A stretch of 64,000 nucleotides of DNA from JAWLHK01 sp041690355 [NCBI: bacterium] (GCA_041690355.1 JAWLHK010000025.1:1-64000), one strand, 5' to 3'; numbered from the stretch's first letter, positions 7,901 to 19,135 are shown. The notes: generated from the letters alone by a model not told the origin. A program made the numbers and translations.

Positions 7901-8493
7901 GCGTGGGCCCCCTTGGAGAGCAGCGAAGGGCCCGCGGGCGGGCACGGCTCGATGATGCCGATGGCCTTCTTCACAGCAGGGTGGGCGAAGTAGGCCATGC
8001 CGATGACCGTGCGCAGCGAAAGCGCCAGGTCGCGGCGGAATCCGAGGCGGCTCGTTTCCCAGTCGCGGATATAGGCGCGGGCTTCGTCGGGATTCATCAG
8101 GCGCGCCGGCTTGAAGCGCCGTCCGAGAAAGGAGCCCTGGTCATAGACCCAGAACAGCGAGCGCACGATCTTCTGATCGATGGGCGAAAGCAGGCCGAGG
8201 TAGCGGTCGACATACCCGGCGACGTCGGCTTCGCGCGCGTCGATGCCGAAGGGATTGCCGGGGGGGAAGAATCCGAGTGCGAGCGCCTGTACGGCCGCGA
8301 GTTCGCCGCGGGTCATGACGCCGTCTTCGAGTGCCGGGGCGCCGTCGGGCAGGGCGGCAAGGCGGTACCCAAGCGCGCCAATCGTCAGCAGGCCGGCGCC
8401 GAAAAGACCGCCGCGCAGAAAGGTGCGCCGCGAGACCTCGGGGGCCTTCTCGGTCTGCGGAGCCTGTGGCGCTGGGGTTTGTGTCACACTCAT
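7897..8493 (-). CDS. Tat-exported gluconate 2-dehydrogenase subunit 3-like protein
   Basis: 198 residues with a Tat signal (SRRTFLRGGLFGAGLLTIGALG at about 21-42) and then the helical small-subunit domain found with membrane-associated GMC dehydrogenases (gluconate 2-dehydrogenase subunit 3 family). In that family the small subunit is needed for export and assembly of the flavin subunit, which lacks its own signal and is carried across as a complex. Its stop overlaps the GTG start of the flavoprotein gene (GTGA), so translation is likely coupled. No cytochrome c subunit follows, so the electron acceptor is not evident. Confidence 0.85.
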   Translation of the reverse strand: MSVTQTPAPQAPQTEKAPEVSRRTFLRGGLFGAGLLTIGALGYRLAALPDGAPALEDGVMTRGELAAVQALALGFFPPGNPFGIDAREADVAGYVDRYLGLLSPIDQKIVRSLFWVYDQGSFLGRRFKPARLMNPDEARAYIRDWETSRLGFRRDLALSLRTVIGMAYFAHPAVKKAIGIIEPCPPAGPSLLSKGAHA

Positions 8494-8582
8494 GAACCTT
8501 GATTTTCTCAGGTTCCCCGAGCGGGTGCAAACCCGCCGGACGGGCCGTAGTGCGGACTGTCGGCCAAGCGAAAAATGAACGA

Positions 8583-9479
8583 CTAGAATTCCTCGAGATG
8601 CAGCAGGCGCGCACCATTCTCGAAGAGAATCTTCCGCTCGGCCTTTCTGTCCCCCGTGGTGACCTTGCGCACGATTGCAATCTCGGTTTTCGTCTCGCTC
8701 GCCGGCCAGTCGCTTCCCAGAAGGAGCCGATCCGGGCCCACTTCGCGCAGTGCGCGCCGCAGAACGGGGGCCGGCTGGAAGCTGATCTCGAGGAACACGT
8801 TGGGGAATTGCTGCGCCATGCGGATGGCGGGATCCGCATCGAGCAGGCCCATGTGCCCGAGCACGATCGGCTGCCTGGGGAATGCGCGCGCAAGGGGAAT
8901 CAGACGTTCGGGATCCGCATGCGCGGGATCCTCCGGTTTCCGCCCGAGGTAGTAATGCATCCGCCCGGTGTGGAAGAGGGCAGGGACCTCATGGTCCCGC
9001 AATGTCTCGAAGACGGCGCGGATCCGTTCGTCCTCGGGGGCGACGTGCTGCATGATCGGGTGGATCTTGACGCCCCGGCACCCGGCCGCCAGATGAGGCC
9101 GCAGCTGCTGCGCCGGGTCGGGCTTTTCGAAGTCCACCGACGCGAACGGAATGATTTCCGGGGCGCCGCGCACGAGTTCGAGAAGATTCCGCGTGGTCGC
9201 CATCGGTTCCACCGGCAAGGCGCAGGCGTGGGTGACGCCGTTGGTCTGCATGGCCGCGCGGAACTTTTCGAGCGTGATTCCCTCGAAGCGGCTCTGCATC
9301 TCGCGCACGACGAACTGCATGGAGACGGGCGATTCAGCCTTCTTTACCGTCGGTGAAAAGCCGGTCTTCTCGTACAGGCGCCCCAGCCCGGTGCGCATCA
9401 GGGGCCGCAGAGCCGGCGGCACGCAGCACATGCCGTAGACGTTCTGCGCATGCGTGTGGAAGTCGAGTACAGGTTCCAC
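8583..9479 (-). CDS. Amidohydrolase-family metal-dependent hydrolase
   Basis: 298-residue TIM-barrel amidohydrolase of the amidohydrolase_2 type. Metal-ligand motifs appear in order: DFHTHAQ at the N terminus (strand 1 HxH), GVKIHP in the middle, LFHTGR, VLGHMG (His on strand 6) and LLLGSDWP (Asp on strand 8). The substrate is unknown; relatives include decarboxylases and hydrolases of cyclic carboxylates. The start codon is GTG at 9479. It is followed at 89 nt by the dehydrogenase pair on the same strand, which may make it part of the same catabolic unit. Confidence 0.85.
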   Translation of the reverse strand: MEPVLDFHTHAQNVYGMCCVPPALRPLMRTGLGRLYEKTGFSPTVKKAESPVSMQFVVREMQSRFEGITLEKFRAAMQTNGVTHACALPVEPMATTRNLLELVRGAPEIIPFASVDFEKPDPAQQLRPHLAAGCRGVKIHPIMQHVAPEDERIRAVFETLRDHEVPALFHTGRMHYYLGRKPEDPAHADPERLIPLARAFPRQPIVLGHMGLLDADPAIRMAQQFPNVFLEISFQPAPVLRRALREVGPDRLLLGSDWPASETKTEIAIVRKVTTGDRKAERKILFENGARLLHLEEF

Positions 9480-9482
9480 GGA

Positions 9483-9545
9483 AGTGACGAGTTACGAGTG
9501 ACGAGTGAGCAACGAATTACCAGCTACAAGCTGCCAGCTACTATC
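9483..9545. repeat. Heptad tandem repeat array
   Basis: Nine consecutive 7-bp units in constant register: AGTGACG, AGTTACG, AGTGACG, AGTGAGC, AACGAAT, TACCAGC, TACAAGC, TGCCAGC, TACTATC. Two different unit sequences abut without loss of phase. It fills the gap between the amidohydrolase and CstA-family genes. Confidence 0.8.
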
Positions 9546-9574
9546 TACGTGATGCCAGCTAGCCTAAGGAAGTC

Positions 9575-11347
9575 CTAGACGCTCAATTCCTTCCCCGGTT
9601 CCCCCAGCTCATCCTCGGGCATGTGGATGTCGAGCGCATCCGTGCGCGTGCGGCTGATATTCGCGATGACGATGGCCGCCTCGACGATTAGCCAGGCCGC
9701 CAGCACGAGCAGCAGTCCGCCGATGGCGAACAGCGGCCACTCTGCTTTCGCGAAGAAGGTCTCCAGATTCTCGATCATGGCGAACAGCGTGGCTCCGAGC
9801 AGAAACACCATCGGCAGCCCCGCGACCCACCAAGCCTTGCGGCGCTGCAGCAGGTATACCGTAATCGCGAGCAGCGCCAGACCCGCCATGAGCTGATTCG
9901 TCGTGCCGAAAAGGCGCCACAGGGCGAGACCCGCCGACTTGCCGTCGATGCGGTAGAGGGCGAAGAAGCCGATGGCCCCCACGGCGGCGAGGCTCGACAG
10001 ATAGCGGTTCTTGAGGAAGTTGAGCTTGAACGTGTCGGCCATCTCTTCAATGTTGTAGCGCAGCAGGCGGGTCGCCGAGTCGAGCGACGTGAGTGCGTAG
10101 CTGACGACGATCAGGCTGATGAACGAAGCTCCGACATTGCGGGGAACGCCGGCGGATTCGAGGAAGCGGCTGCACCCTTCGATGAAGACGCCGATCTGCG
10201 CGGCGAGCCCCTGCACGGCGCCCCAGTTCGCGTAGCGCACCTGCCAGTCGCCGGTGTTGAGCAGGCCCGCCGTGGTCGCCAGTACCGCCATGAGTCCGAG
10301 CAGCGATTCGCCGATCATGCCGCCGTAGCCGACAACGCGCGCATCGGTTTCTCTGTCGATCTGCTTCGCCGTCGTACCGCTGGAGACGAGGCTGTGAAAT
10401 CCGCTCGCCGCCCCGCAGGCGACGACGATGAATACCAAGGGAATCAGGCTGGGCGCGCCTTCGGGATTCAGGCGCACCGCCGGCGCCACGAACTGCGGTT
10501 CGAGCAGGAAGAAGCCGACGTACAATCCCCCCAGGCCGAAGTAGAGCAGCAGGCTGTTCAGAAAGTCGCGCGGCTGCAGCAGGCTCCACACCGGCAGCAC
10601 CGACGCCAGAAACGCATAGAACAGGAGGATGTAGCTCCACCCCGGGATTCCGGGGGCGACGCCGTGCTGGTTGAGCCGGGTGGCCGTGACGAACGATTCG
10701 TTCTGGGCGAGCCCCACGGCGGCCAGGGTGAGCGCGAATCCGATGGGCGTCAGGATTTTCCACGACACCCCCTTCTTGAAGCCGAGCCAGCCCATGATGG
10801 CCGCAACAATCATCAGCGCCGAAGACGGGATGACGGCTTCGGGAAAGTGGATGGGCGCTTCGGCCGGGGTCGGCGCCGGGCTGAACAGCGAGGCGATCAC
10901 GTAGACGAAGACGCCCATGGCCAGGGCCACGAGAAAGAAGATGATCAGGTGGAAAAGGGTCTTGGCGCGCTTGCCGATGATTCCCTCGGCGAGAGCGCCG
11001 ATGCTTTTGCCCCGCGCGCGCACGCTGAGCACGATCGAGCCCATGTCGTGCACGCAGCCGACCAGCAACGCCCCCACGACGACCCATACCATCGCCGGCA
11101 GCCATCCCCAGATGACGGCGACCGCGGGGCCGAGCATCGGCGCGAGCCCCGCGATGGACGCATAGTGATGGCCGAAGAGAACCGACCGGCGGGTGGGGAC
11201 GTAATCGACCCCGTCGTGAAACCGGTGGGCAGGCGTCTTGAAATCCGCGCGAAGGCCGAAGACGCGCGTGGCCAGGTACCGGCTGTAGAAAAGGTAGCCG
11301 AGAATGTAGACGGCGATGGCGATCGCACCGGGAATGGCGGCGTTCAA
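9575..11347 (-). CDS. cstA: CstA-family carbon starvation / pyruvate-type transporter
   Basis: A 590-residue polytopic inner-membrane carrier with about 16 hydrophobic helices. The CstA signature is clear: N-terminal GYLFYSRYLATRVFGL, then VPTRRSVLFGHHYASIAG and GCVHDMGSIVLSVRARGKSIG. CstA and BtsT in E. coli take up peptides or pyruvate with protons; family members import small carboxylates during carbon limitation. The length is intermediate between CstA (about 700) and shorter homologues. It stands alone on the minus strand, with no adjacent two-component system of the BtsSR type. The exact substrate is unknown. Confidence 0.93.
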   Translation of the reverse strand: MNAAIPGAIAIAVYILGYLFYSRYLATRVFGLRADFKTPAHRFHDGVDYVPTRRSVLFGHHYASIAGLAPMLGPAVAVIWGWLPAMVWVVVGALLVGCVHDMGSIVLSVRARGKSIGALAEGIIGKRAKTLFHLIIFFLVALAMGVFVYVIASLFSPAPTPAEAPIHFPEAVIPSSALMIVAAIMGWLGFKKGVSWKILTPIGFALTLAAVGLAQNESFVTATRLNQHGVAPGIPGWSYILLFYAFLASVLPVWSLLQPRDFLNSLLLYFGLGGLYVGFFLLEPQFVAPAVRLNPEGAPSLIPLVFIVVACGAASGFHSLVSSGTTAKQIDRETDARVVGYGGMIGESLLGLMAVLATTAGLLNTGDWQVRYANWGAVQGLAAQIGVFIEGCSRFLESAGVPRNVGASFISLIVVSYALTSLDSATRLLRYNIEEMADTFKLNFLKNRYLSSLAAVGAIGFFALYRIDGKSAGLALWRLFGTTNQLMAGLALLAITVYLLQRRKAWWVAGLPMVFLLGATLFAMIENLETFFAKAEWPLFAIGGLLLVLAAWLIVEAAIVIANISRTRTDALDIHMPEDELGEPGKELSV

Positions 11348-11450
11348 GAGAACCTCCGGAAGGCGGGGGAAAGCTCAGATTCTACCCAATCGATCGCACG
11401 GGGGGCCAGCCGGGTCCTTCCGGCCAGGGTGTTCAGCGCCGGGGGAGGGT

Positions 11451-11612
11451 CAATCCTCGAACGTGCAGGATTCGCCGCGGCAGCACTCGTCGATGTTGAT
11501 GCGGCAATGTGAACACTGGCCATGTCCGTGCACCCAGACGATCGGGGCCGGCATGGCGCACCAGGGGCAGCGCCGGGCGTTTTCCGGGGCGAAGGGGTCC
11601 ATGGACGTCATT
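11451..11612 (-). CDS. Small cysteine-rich zinc-ribbon-like protein
   Basis: A 53-residue protein, below usual gene-length cut-offs. It contains CPWCAMPAPIVWVHGHGQCSHC followed by CCRGESC: two CxxC knuckles 14 residues apart plus an extra cysteine cluster, a layout that fits a structural zinc site. CAGGATAA precedes the ATG at 11612, and the reading frame has strong third-position GC. It is upstream of and codirectional with cstA (about 100 nt). The function is unknown; small two-knuckle proteins of this sort are common beside unrelated genes. Confidence 0.65.
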
Positions 11613-11685
11613 TTATCCTGATCGGTTGCCGGGAGCCCGGACAGCAGGCGCAGCCGGTCGCGCCCGTCCCCCGAAGAGGTTCAAG

Positions 11686-11922
11686 ATGGTTTCCATGGGA
11701 TGGTTGGGACGTATCCGCGGGAAGATGGGAAGGAAGGTCAGGGCCGGTACCGGGGCCGAGGGTGCGCGCCAGCCCGCGCGTCCATATACGGGGCCTTCCT
11801 TTGCGCCGGGCGTCGGCCGTCCCCGCAATTCCGTCAAAGGTCCCCGGACGTGGGAAGAGGACAGGAAAACGGCGGTCAAGCAGGCTCAGGACGAAGCGCA
11901 AAGGCGACACCCCCGCGAGTAA
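11686..11922 (+). CDS. Hypothetical small basic protein
   Basis: 78 residues, strongly basic N-terminal half (GWLGRIRGKMGRKVRAG) and a charged C-terminal helix-like tail (TWEEDRKTAVKQAQDEAQRRHPRE). GAAGAGG lies upstream of the ATG at 11686. No family was recognised and no membrane segment or signal is visible. It is a lone plus-strand gene between two minus-strand genes, and an overlapping antisense frame is also open, so it could be spurious. Confidence 0.45.
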   Translation: MVSMGWLGRIRGKMGRKVRAGTGAEGARQPARPYTGPSFAPGVGRPRNSVKGPRTWEEDRKTAVKQAQDEAQRRHPRE

Positions 11923-11928
11923 TCCCGC

Positions 11929-12330
11929 TCATCCAGGGCCGGTCGCCAGCCCGATGAGGCCGCCGATCAGGACCAGCGTCGTGATGATGCCGCCCGCCAC
12001 GAAGGCGATGACCGACAGCACGAGTCCGGCGACGGCCGACCGCCCGGCCCCTTCGCGTCGGCTGCGCGCTCCGGTCAGCATGCCGCCGAGGGCCACCAGC
12101 ACGCCCACGAACGGAATCCACCAGGTCACGGCCGCGACGATGCCGAGTACCAGCGACGCCGTGGCCATGCGCTGATCTCCTTTGGACGGGTGCAGGGGAC
12201 GGGTGCGATACGGCCCGATCTCTTCGGCCGGGATGCGCGGCGTCTGCCGGCCCGGTTCGAAATAACGTTCCCCGGGGGTCGGCGGCGACGGGGGGCGCTG
12301 CTCGGGCGCGCGGGGTTCAAGCTCGTCCAT
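11929..12330 (-). CDS. DUF4190-type membrane protein
   Basis: 133 residues: a Pro/Arg/Glu-rich cytoplasmic N-terminal half (residues 1-53), then two or three hydrophobic helices (ATASLVLGIVAAVTWW, VGVLVALGGMLTG, and LVLSVIAFVAGGIITTLVLIGG). The MATASLVLGI opening of the hydrophobic half and the GxSRREGAGRSAVAGLVL linker match the short DUF4190 domain. There is no known function. It overlaps nothing and is separated by a gap from the codirectional crotonase gene's terminator. Confidence 0.7.
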   Translation of the reverse strand: MDELEPRAPEQRPPSPPTPGERYFEPGRQTPRIPAEEIGPYRTRPLHPSKGDQRMATASLVLGIVAAVTWWIPFVGVLVALGGMLTGARSRREGAGRSAVAGLVLSVIAFVAGGIITTLVLIGGLIGLATGPG

Positions 12331-12455
12331 GCGGGCTCCGTTTCGCTTCCCGCTTCCGCAGGGCGGAACCGGGCGCGAGGAGAAGGTTCTCCTTCAACCT
12401 TGCCACGTGCCCGATGTCCATCCGAGTGTGGCCCGCCGGGGGGCGGCCGCGCACG

Positions 12456-12486
12456 AAAAAAGCCCCTTCTGCTGTCGAAGGGGCTT
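12456..12486 (-). terminator. Rho-independent terminator of the crotonase operon
   Basis: Perfect 10-bp stem AAGCCCCTTC / GAAGGGGCTT (12460-12469 with 12477-12486), 7-nt loop, followed on the minus strand by a run of six Ts (complement of 12456-12461). It lies 30 nt after the enoyl-CoA hydratase stop. Confidence 0.85.
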
Positions 12487-12515
12487 GAAGAGCGGGGGGG
12501 CCGTCAGGGTACGCG

Positions 12516-13298
12516 TCAACGCCCTTTCCACTCGGGCGGGCGTTTCTGGAAGAAGGCCATGACCCCTTCCATCGCATCCTCGGTCAGCATGTTCACGGTC
12601 AGCATGCCGTTGAGGTACTCCACCGCGTGGGCCAGATCCATGTCTTCCATCTGATAGAACGCCCGCCGCCCGAGCGCCATGATGATCGGGCTCTTCGACT
12701 TGAGCAGGTCGGTCATCTCCTGCACGGCCGCGTCGAGGCCGTCGCGGGGCACGAGACGATTCACGAGCCCCCAGTCGAAGGCTTCCTGCGGTTTGATCTT
12801 GCGGCCCGTCAGCAACAGATCAAGGGTGCGCTTGCGGCCCAGGTGGCGCTGGATGGTCGCGGCGATGACGTAGGGAAACAGGCCGATGTTGATCTCGGGC
12901 GTGCCGAAATCGACGTCGTCGCGGGCGATGACGAAGTCGCAGGCGAGCATGAGTCCGAAGCCGCCGGCCAGGGCGTGCCCGTTGACGCGAGCGACCATCG
13001 GCTTTCCGAGGGCGGCCGCCTCCTTGAAGAATTCCGCGAACTGACGGTTCAGCTGATACCGGTCGAGATATCCGAGCCCGCCCCCGCCGCCGCCCAGGTC
13101 GCCGCCGGCGCAGAAAGCCTTGTCGCCCGCTCCGGTCAGTACGATGACCCGCACGGCCTCGTCGCCATCGGCCTGCCGCAGGGCCTCGCGAAGTTCCGCA
13201 ACGACCTGCGGGCTGATGGCATTGCGGGCTTCGGGCCGGTTGATCGTGATCGTGGCGACGCCGTCGCGCACGTCGTAGAGAAGAACGGAAAAAGTCAT
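12516..13298 (-). CDS. Enoyl-CoA hydratase/isomerase (crotonase) family protein
   Basis: 260-residue crotonase-fold protein acting on an acyl-CoA thioester. The oxyanion-hole segments AFCAGGDL (61-68) and AGGFGLMLACD (111-121) are intact. Of the two hydratase glutamates, the one in FGTPEINIG is present (Glu135), but the position of rat Glu144 is Gly115. Such single-Glu members are usually isomerases or have other activities rather than being plain hydratases. An unusual run of seven glycines interrupts the loop after the first motif (residues 65-75). Downstream of the START-domain gene and ending in a strong terminator. Confidence 0.85.
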   Translation of the reverse strand: MTFSVLLYDVRDGVATITINRPEARNAISPQVVAELREALRQADGDEAVRVIVLTGAGDKAFCAGGDLGGGGGGLGYLDRYQLNRQFAEFFKEAAALGKPMVARVNGHALAGGFGLMLACDFVIARDDVDFGTPEINIGLFPYVIAATIQRHLGRKRTLDLLLTGRKIKPQEAFDWGLVNRLVPRDGLDAAVQEMTDLLKSKSPIIMALGRRAFYQMEDMDLAHAVEYLNGMLTVNMLTEDAMEGVMAFFQKRPPEWKGR

Positions 13299-13344
13299 CG
13301 CGGATGAACTCCTGGCAGGGATGGAAAACAGAAGGCGGGGCGGC

Positions 13345-14049
13345 CTAGTCTGCCGCGGGCGTCTCGGACGGCGCTCCCGGGGCCGGCTTCTCCGAAGCCG
13401 CCGCTTCGCGCACGCGTTTCTCGACGCGTTCCTTCATGGAGCGGGCGACGAGAATGGCCGTCGACGTCTGGATGGCCACTTCCATGGACGGCTGTTGATT
13501 GATGAGGTAGCCGACCACGGCGCTCGTGCTCTTGATGTCGCTGACGAACGAGTAGAAGGCGACCGTGCGGCTGCCGCCGTCCACGGGCACGAGGTTCCAC
13601 TCCCCCTCGGTGTACTCCAGTTCGCCGGCGGTGCGGATCCAGGCGATGCGGTGCGGGGGGAAAAGCGTATAGCGCAAGGAGTACTCGATGCTCACGCCCA
13701 GCAGCGCGTTCAGCTTGACGCGGATGCCCAGATCGACGTCGACTTTGTCGCCTTCCTTCTTCACGACGTTCGACATCTCGGTCTGGGGAACGAATTCCCG
13801 GTACCGTGCGAAGTCGGTCATGACGTCCCAGACTGCCGCCGGTGGCGCATCGATGAGCACGCCGGCGGTAACCCAGGGGAGGCCCTTGGGCGCCTCTTCG
13901 ACCATGATGAGCGGGCCGTAGGTGCCCAGCGCGATCAGCGTCTTCTCATCCAGGTTCTGAACGGGCAGACGCGGCTTCTCGGCTGCGGCGGGAAGCGGGG
14001 GCAGCAACAGGACGGCTGCGGAAAGCAGGGCTGCGGCGAGTCGGCGCAT
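13345..14049 (-). CDS. Exported SRPBCC/START-like (polyketide cyclase/COQ10) domain protein
   Basis: 234 residues with a Sec signal peptide (MRRLAAALLSAAVLLLPPLPAAA). The mature part is one helix-grip domain: GVLIDAPPAAVWDVMTDFARYREFVPQ is the hallmark opening of the COQ10/cyclase-dehydrase START subfamily, which binds lipophilic ligands. A long C-terminal helix (STAILVARSMKERVEKRVREA) and an Ala/Pro-rich tail follow. Periplasmic placement is unusual for COQ10 relatives but common among deltaproteobacterial paralogues. It is 46 nt upstream of the crotonase gene on the same strand, so probably cotranscribed. Confidence 0.85.
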   Translation of the reverse strand: MRRLAAALLSAAVLLLPPLPAAAEKPRLPVQNLDEKTLIALGTYGPLIMVEEAPKGLPWVTAGVLIDAPPAAVWDVMTDFARYREFVPQTEMSNVVKKEGDKVDVDLGIRVKLNALLGVSIEYSLRYTLFPPHRIAWIRTAGELEYTEGEWNLVPVDGGSRTVAFYSFVSDIKSTSAVVGYLINQQPSMEVAIQTSTAILVARSMKERVEKRVREAAASEKPAPGAPSETPAAD

Positions 14050-14222
14050 CGGATCTCCGTGCGTAAAGGGAAGTCCGGATTATACCGGACACCGGGAACG
14101 CCCGGCAAACCGGCCGGCGGGCAGGCTCGGGCGACGAGTGGAATCGAGCCAACGTCTTGAAAAATCAAGAGAAGTGGATGTGGGTGGCCATTGCTCTGCC
14201 GGGCATCTAAAGAAATTAGTTA

Positions 14223-14251
14223 TTGACTTTAGTGAGCGCTCTTATTATGAT
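14223..14251 (+). promoter_or_regulatory. Sigma-70-type promoter of the H1-like gene
   Basis: TTGACT (14223-14228), 17-bp spacer, TATGAT (14246-14251), in a locally AT-rich stretch of a high-GC genome. An 8-bp palindrome GAGCGCTC (14234-14241) lies inside the spacer and could be a regulator site. The predicted start site near 14258 leaves a leader of about 93 nt. Confidence 0.65.
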
Positions 14252-14350
14252 ATCGGCAATTTTTTTCGGGGGCTTCCTATTCGAAATGCCTTGCAGACGC
14301 TGCGCACCCGGCTCCGTGACGCAGCGAACCACTTAGTCAAGGGGAAGTCG

Positions 14351-15703
14351 ATGGCGCAGCGCAAAACAGCTTCGAGTCGGCCGGTAAAGAAAGCGGCCGG
14401 TGGCTCCAAAGCGAGTAAGACGAAAACGCCCGTTCGCAAGCCTGCGAACAAGGCCGTTTCGCGGAAGGCCGCCGCCAAGGCGCCCGCCCGCAAGGCGGCG
14501 AAGCCGGCAGTGCGCAAGTCCGCTGCCCAGGTGAAAAAGCCTGCCCCCAAGGCCGGGCCCGCTCCCCGGAAGTCAGGCAAGGCTCCGGCATCCCGGCCGT
14601 CCGTTCCGGCACGCAAGCCCGCGAAGGCTGCCAGGCCCGCGAAAGCCGCGAAGCCGGCGAAGGCTGTGAAGTCCGCGAAAGCTGCGAAGCCGGCCAAAGC
14701 TGCGAAGCCCGCGAAGTCGACGAAAGCCGCGAAGCCGAGGAAAGCTGTGAAGCCGACGAAGGCTGTGAAGCCGACGAAAGCTGTGAAGCCGACGAAGGCT
14801 GTGAAGCCGACGAAGGCTGTGAAGCCCGCGAAGGCTGCGAAGCCCGCGAAAGCTGTCAAACCGGCGAAAGCTGTGAAGTCTGCGAAGGCTGCGAAGGCTG
14901 CGATAACCGCGAAAACGTCGGCCAAAGGCTCCAAGGCATCTCAGCCATCCCGGCCGGTATCAGCCGCCCGCGCGGCGAAGGCTCCGGCCGCCAGGCCGAA
15001 AGCGCCGGCCAGGCCTGCCCCGGCTGCTTCGCGGCCGGGCTTCAGGGCGCCTGCCGCGAAAGCGGCTCCCCGGCGCCCCGCGGCGGGGACCATCGCCGAG
15101 ACCAATCAGCAGGTCTCCGACGTTTATCAGCGGTTCGGCCTCGACCTCTACTACGAGGAGCAGGGGGGGCCTTATCCGACGCCGCCGCCGAGCCGGCGCG
15201 AGGTTCTGCCGGTCGCCGTCGAGTGGAAGGAGCGCCTGCGGCCCGGCGAACTCTACCAGATCTTCCGCCGCTTCGTCGACGCCAACGAGATCGGCAGCCG
15301 CCTGGTTCCCACGCTGCGCGAAGGCGCCGCCTGCATCCTCGAGTTCGAGGGCGACCCGCAGATTTACAAGATCGTCAAGCTGCGCGGCCGGGCGCTGTTC
15401 GAGCCGGGCCGACCCGCCCGGGCCGAACTCTTCGTTCGCCTGAGCCGTATCGCCGTCGAGTCGCTGCTGCGCCTCGACGCGACATCGCCCACGGCCTATA
15501 TCGAGAAGTTTGCCGAGCTCCTGCGCGAGGCCGATCCCGACCAGGGCATCCAGCTCAAGCTGCTCTGCGGACAGGGCGAAGCCATGCGCAAGGGGTACCT
15601 GGGCATCGTCGCGGCCGGGGGCAAGCCGCTCGCCGACGCGCTGGTCGACCTGCAGTTCACGTTTCCGGCCGGCTTTCTGAAGCAGATGTCGGGGCGCCGC
15701 TGA
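14351..15703 (+). CDS. Histone H1-like Lys/Ala/Pro-rich protein fused to an unknown C-terminal domain
   Basis: 450 residues from the ATG at 14351 (AAGGGGAAG upstream). Residues 1-250 are almost only K, A, P, V, R, S and T in AKPAK/VKPTK steps, like the C-terminal domain of histone H1 and bacterial H1-like proteins that bind DNA non-specifically. Inside it an AVKPTK unit is repeated at least four times (14740-14830) as an 18-bp DNA repeat. Residues 265-450 form a globular domain (VYQRFGLDLYYEEQ, ELYQIFRRFVDANEIGSRL, GQGEAMRKGYLGIVAAGGKPL) that I do not recognise. The fusion suggests a nucleoid-associated protein with a protein- or ligand-binding module. Confidence 0.85.
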   Translation: MAQRKTASSRPVKKAAGGSKASKTKTPVRKPANKAVSRKAAAKAPARKAAKPAVRKSAAQVKKPAPKAGPAPRKSGKAPASRPSVPARKPAKAARPAKAAKPAKAVKSAKAAKPAKAAKPAKSTKAAKPRKAVKPTKAVKPTKAVKPTKAVKPTKAVKPAKAAKPAKAVKPAKAVKSAKAAKAAITAKTSAKGSKASQPSRPVSAARAAKAPAARPKAPARPAPAASRPGFRAPAAKAAPRRPAAGTIAETNQQVSDVYQRFGLDLYYEEQGGPYPTPPPSRREVLPVAVEWKERLRPGELYQIFRRFVDANEIGSRLVPTLREGAACILEFEGDPQIYKIVKLRGRALFEPGRPARAELFVRLSRIAVESLLRLDATSPTAYIEKFAELLREADPDQGIQLKLLCGQGEAMRKGYLGIVAAGGKPLADALVDLQFTFPAGFLKQMSGRR

Positions 15704-15849
15704 GTTTGCAAGGCGTTCCGTTTCAACGGCGGGTACTCCCACCATGCGCGCGCGAACTCCCTTATCATGGATAGAGAGCCGGCGGGTTCTTGACGGGTAG
15801 ACCCCTTCGGTGTACCCTACCCTTTTTTAACCCACGCGCGGAGAGTTTC

Positions 15850-16167
15850 ATGAAAGCTATCGTTGCGGTTCTCGGTGTTCTTCTGACTGCCGGTGTGGCC
15901 CAGGCCCAGGATAATCCCGGTAAAGCCGTCTACACGAAGAACGGCTGCGTTGCCTGCCACGCCATCGGCGGCCAGGGGGGCAAGATCGGCCCGGCGCTCG
16001 ACAAGGTCGGCGCCAAGGGCAAGGATTACATCCGGGAGTCGATCGTGCAGCCCGACAAGGTCGTGACGCAGGGCTTTGCCGCGGGCATCATGCCCAAGAC
16101 CTTCGAGAAGACCATCAAGCCTGAAGACATGACCAAGCTCGTCGATTATCTGGCGACGCTGAAGTAA
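15850..16167 (+). CDS. Small exported c-type cytochrome
   Basis: 105 residues with a Sec signal (MKAIVAVLGVLLTAGVAQAQ) and one haem-binding CVACH (Cys33, Cys36, His37). The GIMPK motif provides the likely axial Met82. The overall size and layout match class I monohaem cytochromes that shuttle electrons in the periplasm. GAGAG precedes the ATG at 15850; an upstream in-frame codon at 15790 lacks an RBS. It is monocistronic, with a strong terminator 20 nt after the stop. Confidence 0.92.
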   Translation: MKAIVAVLGVLLTAGVAQAQDNPGKAVYTKNGCVACHAIGGQGGKIGPALDKVGAKGKDYIRESIVQPDKVVTQGFAAGIMPKTFEKTIKPEDMTKLVDYLATLK

Positions 16168-16187
16168 GCGGTCAGGCACCGTTTTCG

Positions 16188-16224
16188 CCCCCTGTTCTCC
16201 CTGGAGAGCAGGGGGTTTTCTTTT
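16188..16224 (+). terminator. Rho-independent terminator after the cytochrome c gene
   Basis: Stem CCCCCTGTTCTC / GAGAGCAGGGGG (one mismatch) followed by TTTTCTTTT, 20 nt downstream of the cytochrome stop codon. Confidence 0.9.
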
Positions 16225-16322
16225 GGGCGGGTCTCCCCGGATCCGGCCGCTGAGCGAGCGCACGACTTCCGGTGGCGCAGCCGAATCCCTGATAAGATAA
16301 TCAGTTTGCCGGAGGGGCGTGC

Positions 16323-19135
<2,813 letters not shown>

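Noticed and set aside
15789-15817. Promoter TTGACG with TACCCT upstream of cytochrome c
   Set aside because: The spacing of 17 fits but the -10 has only three consensus bases; too weak to list as a feature.
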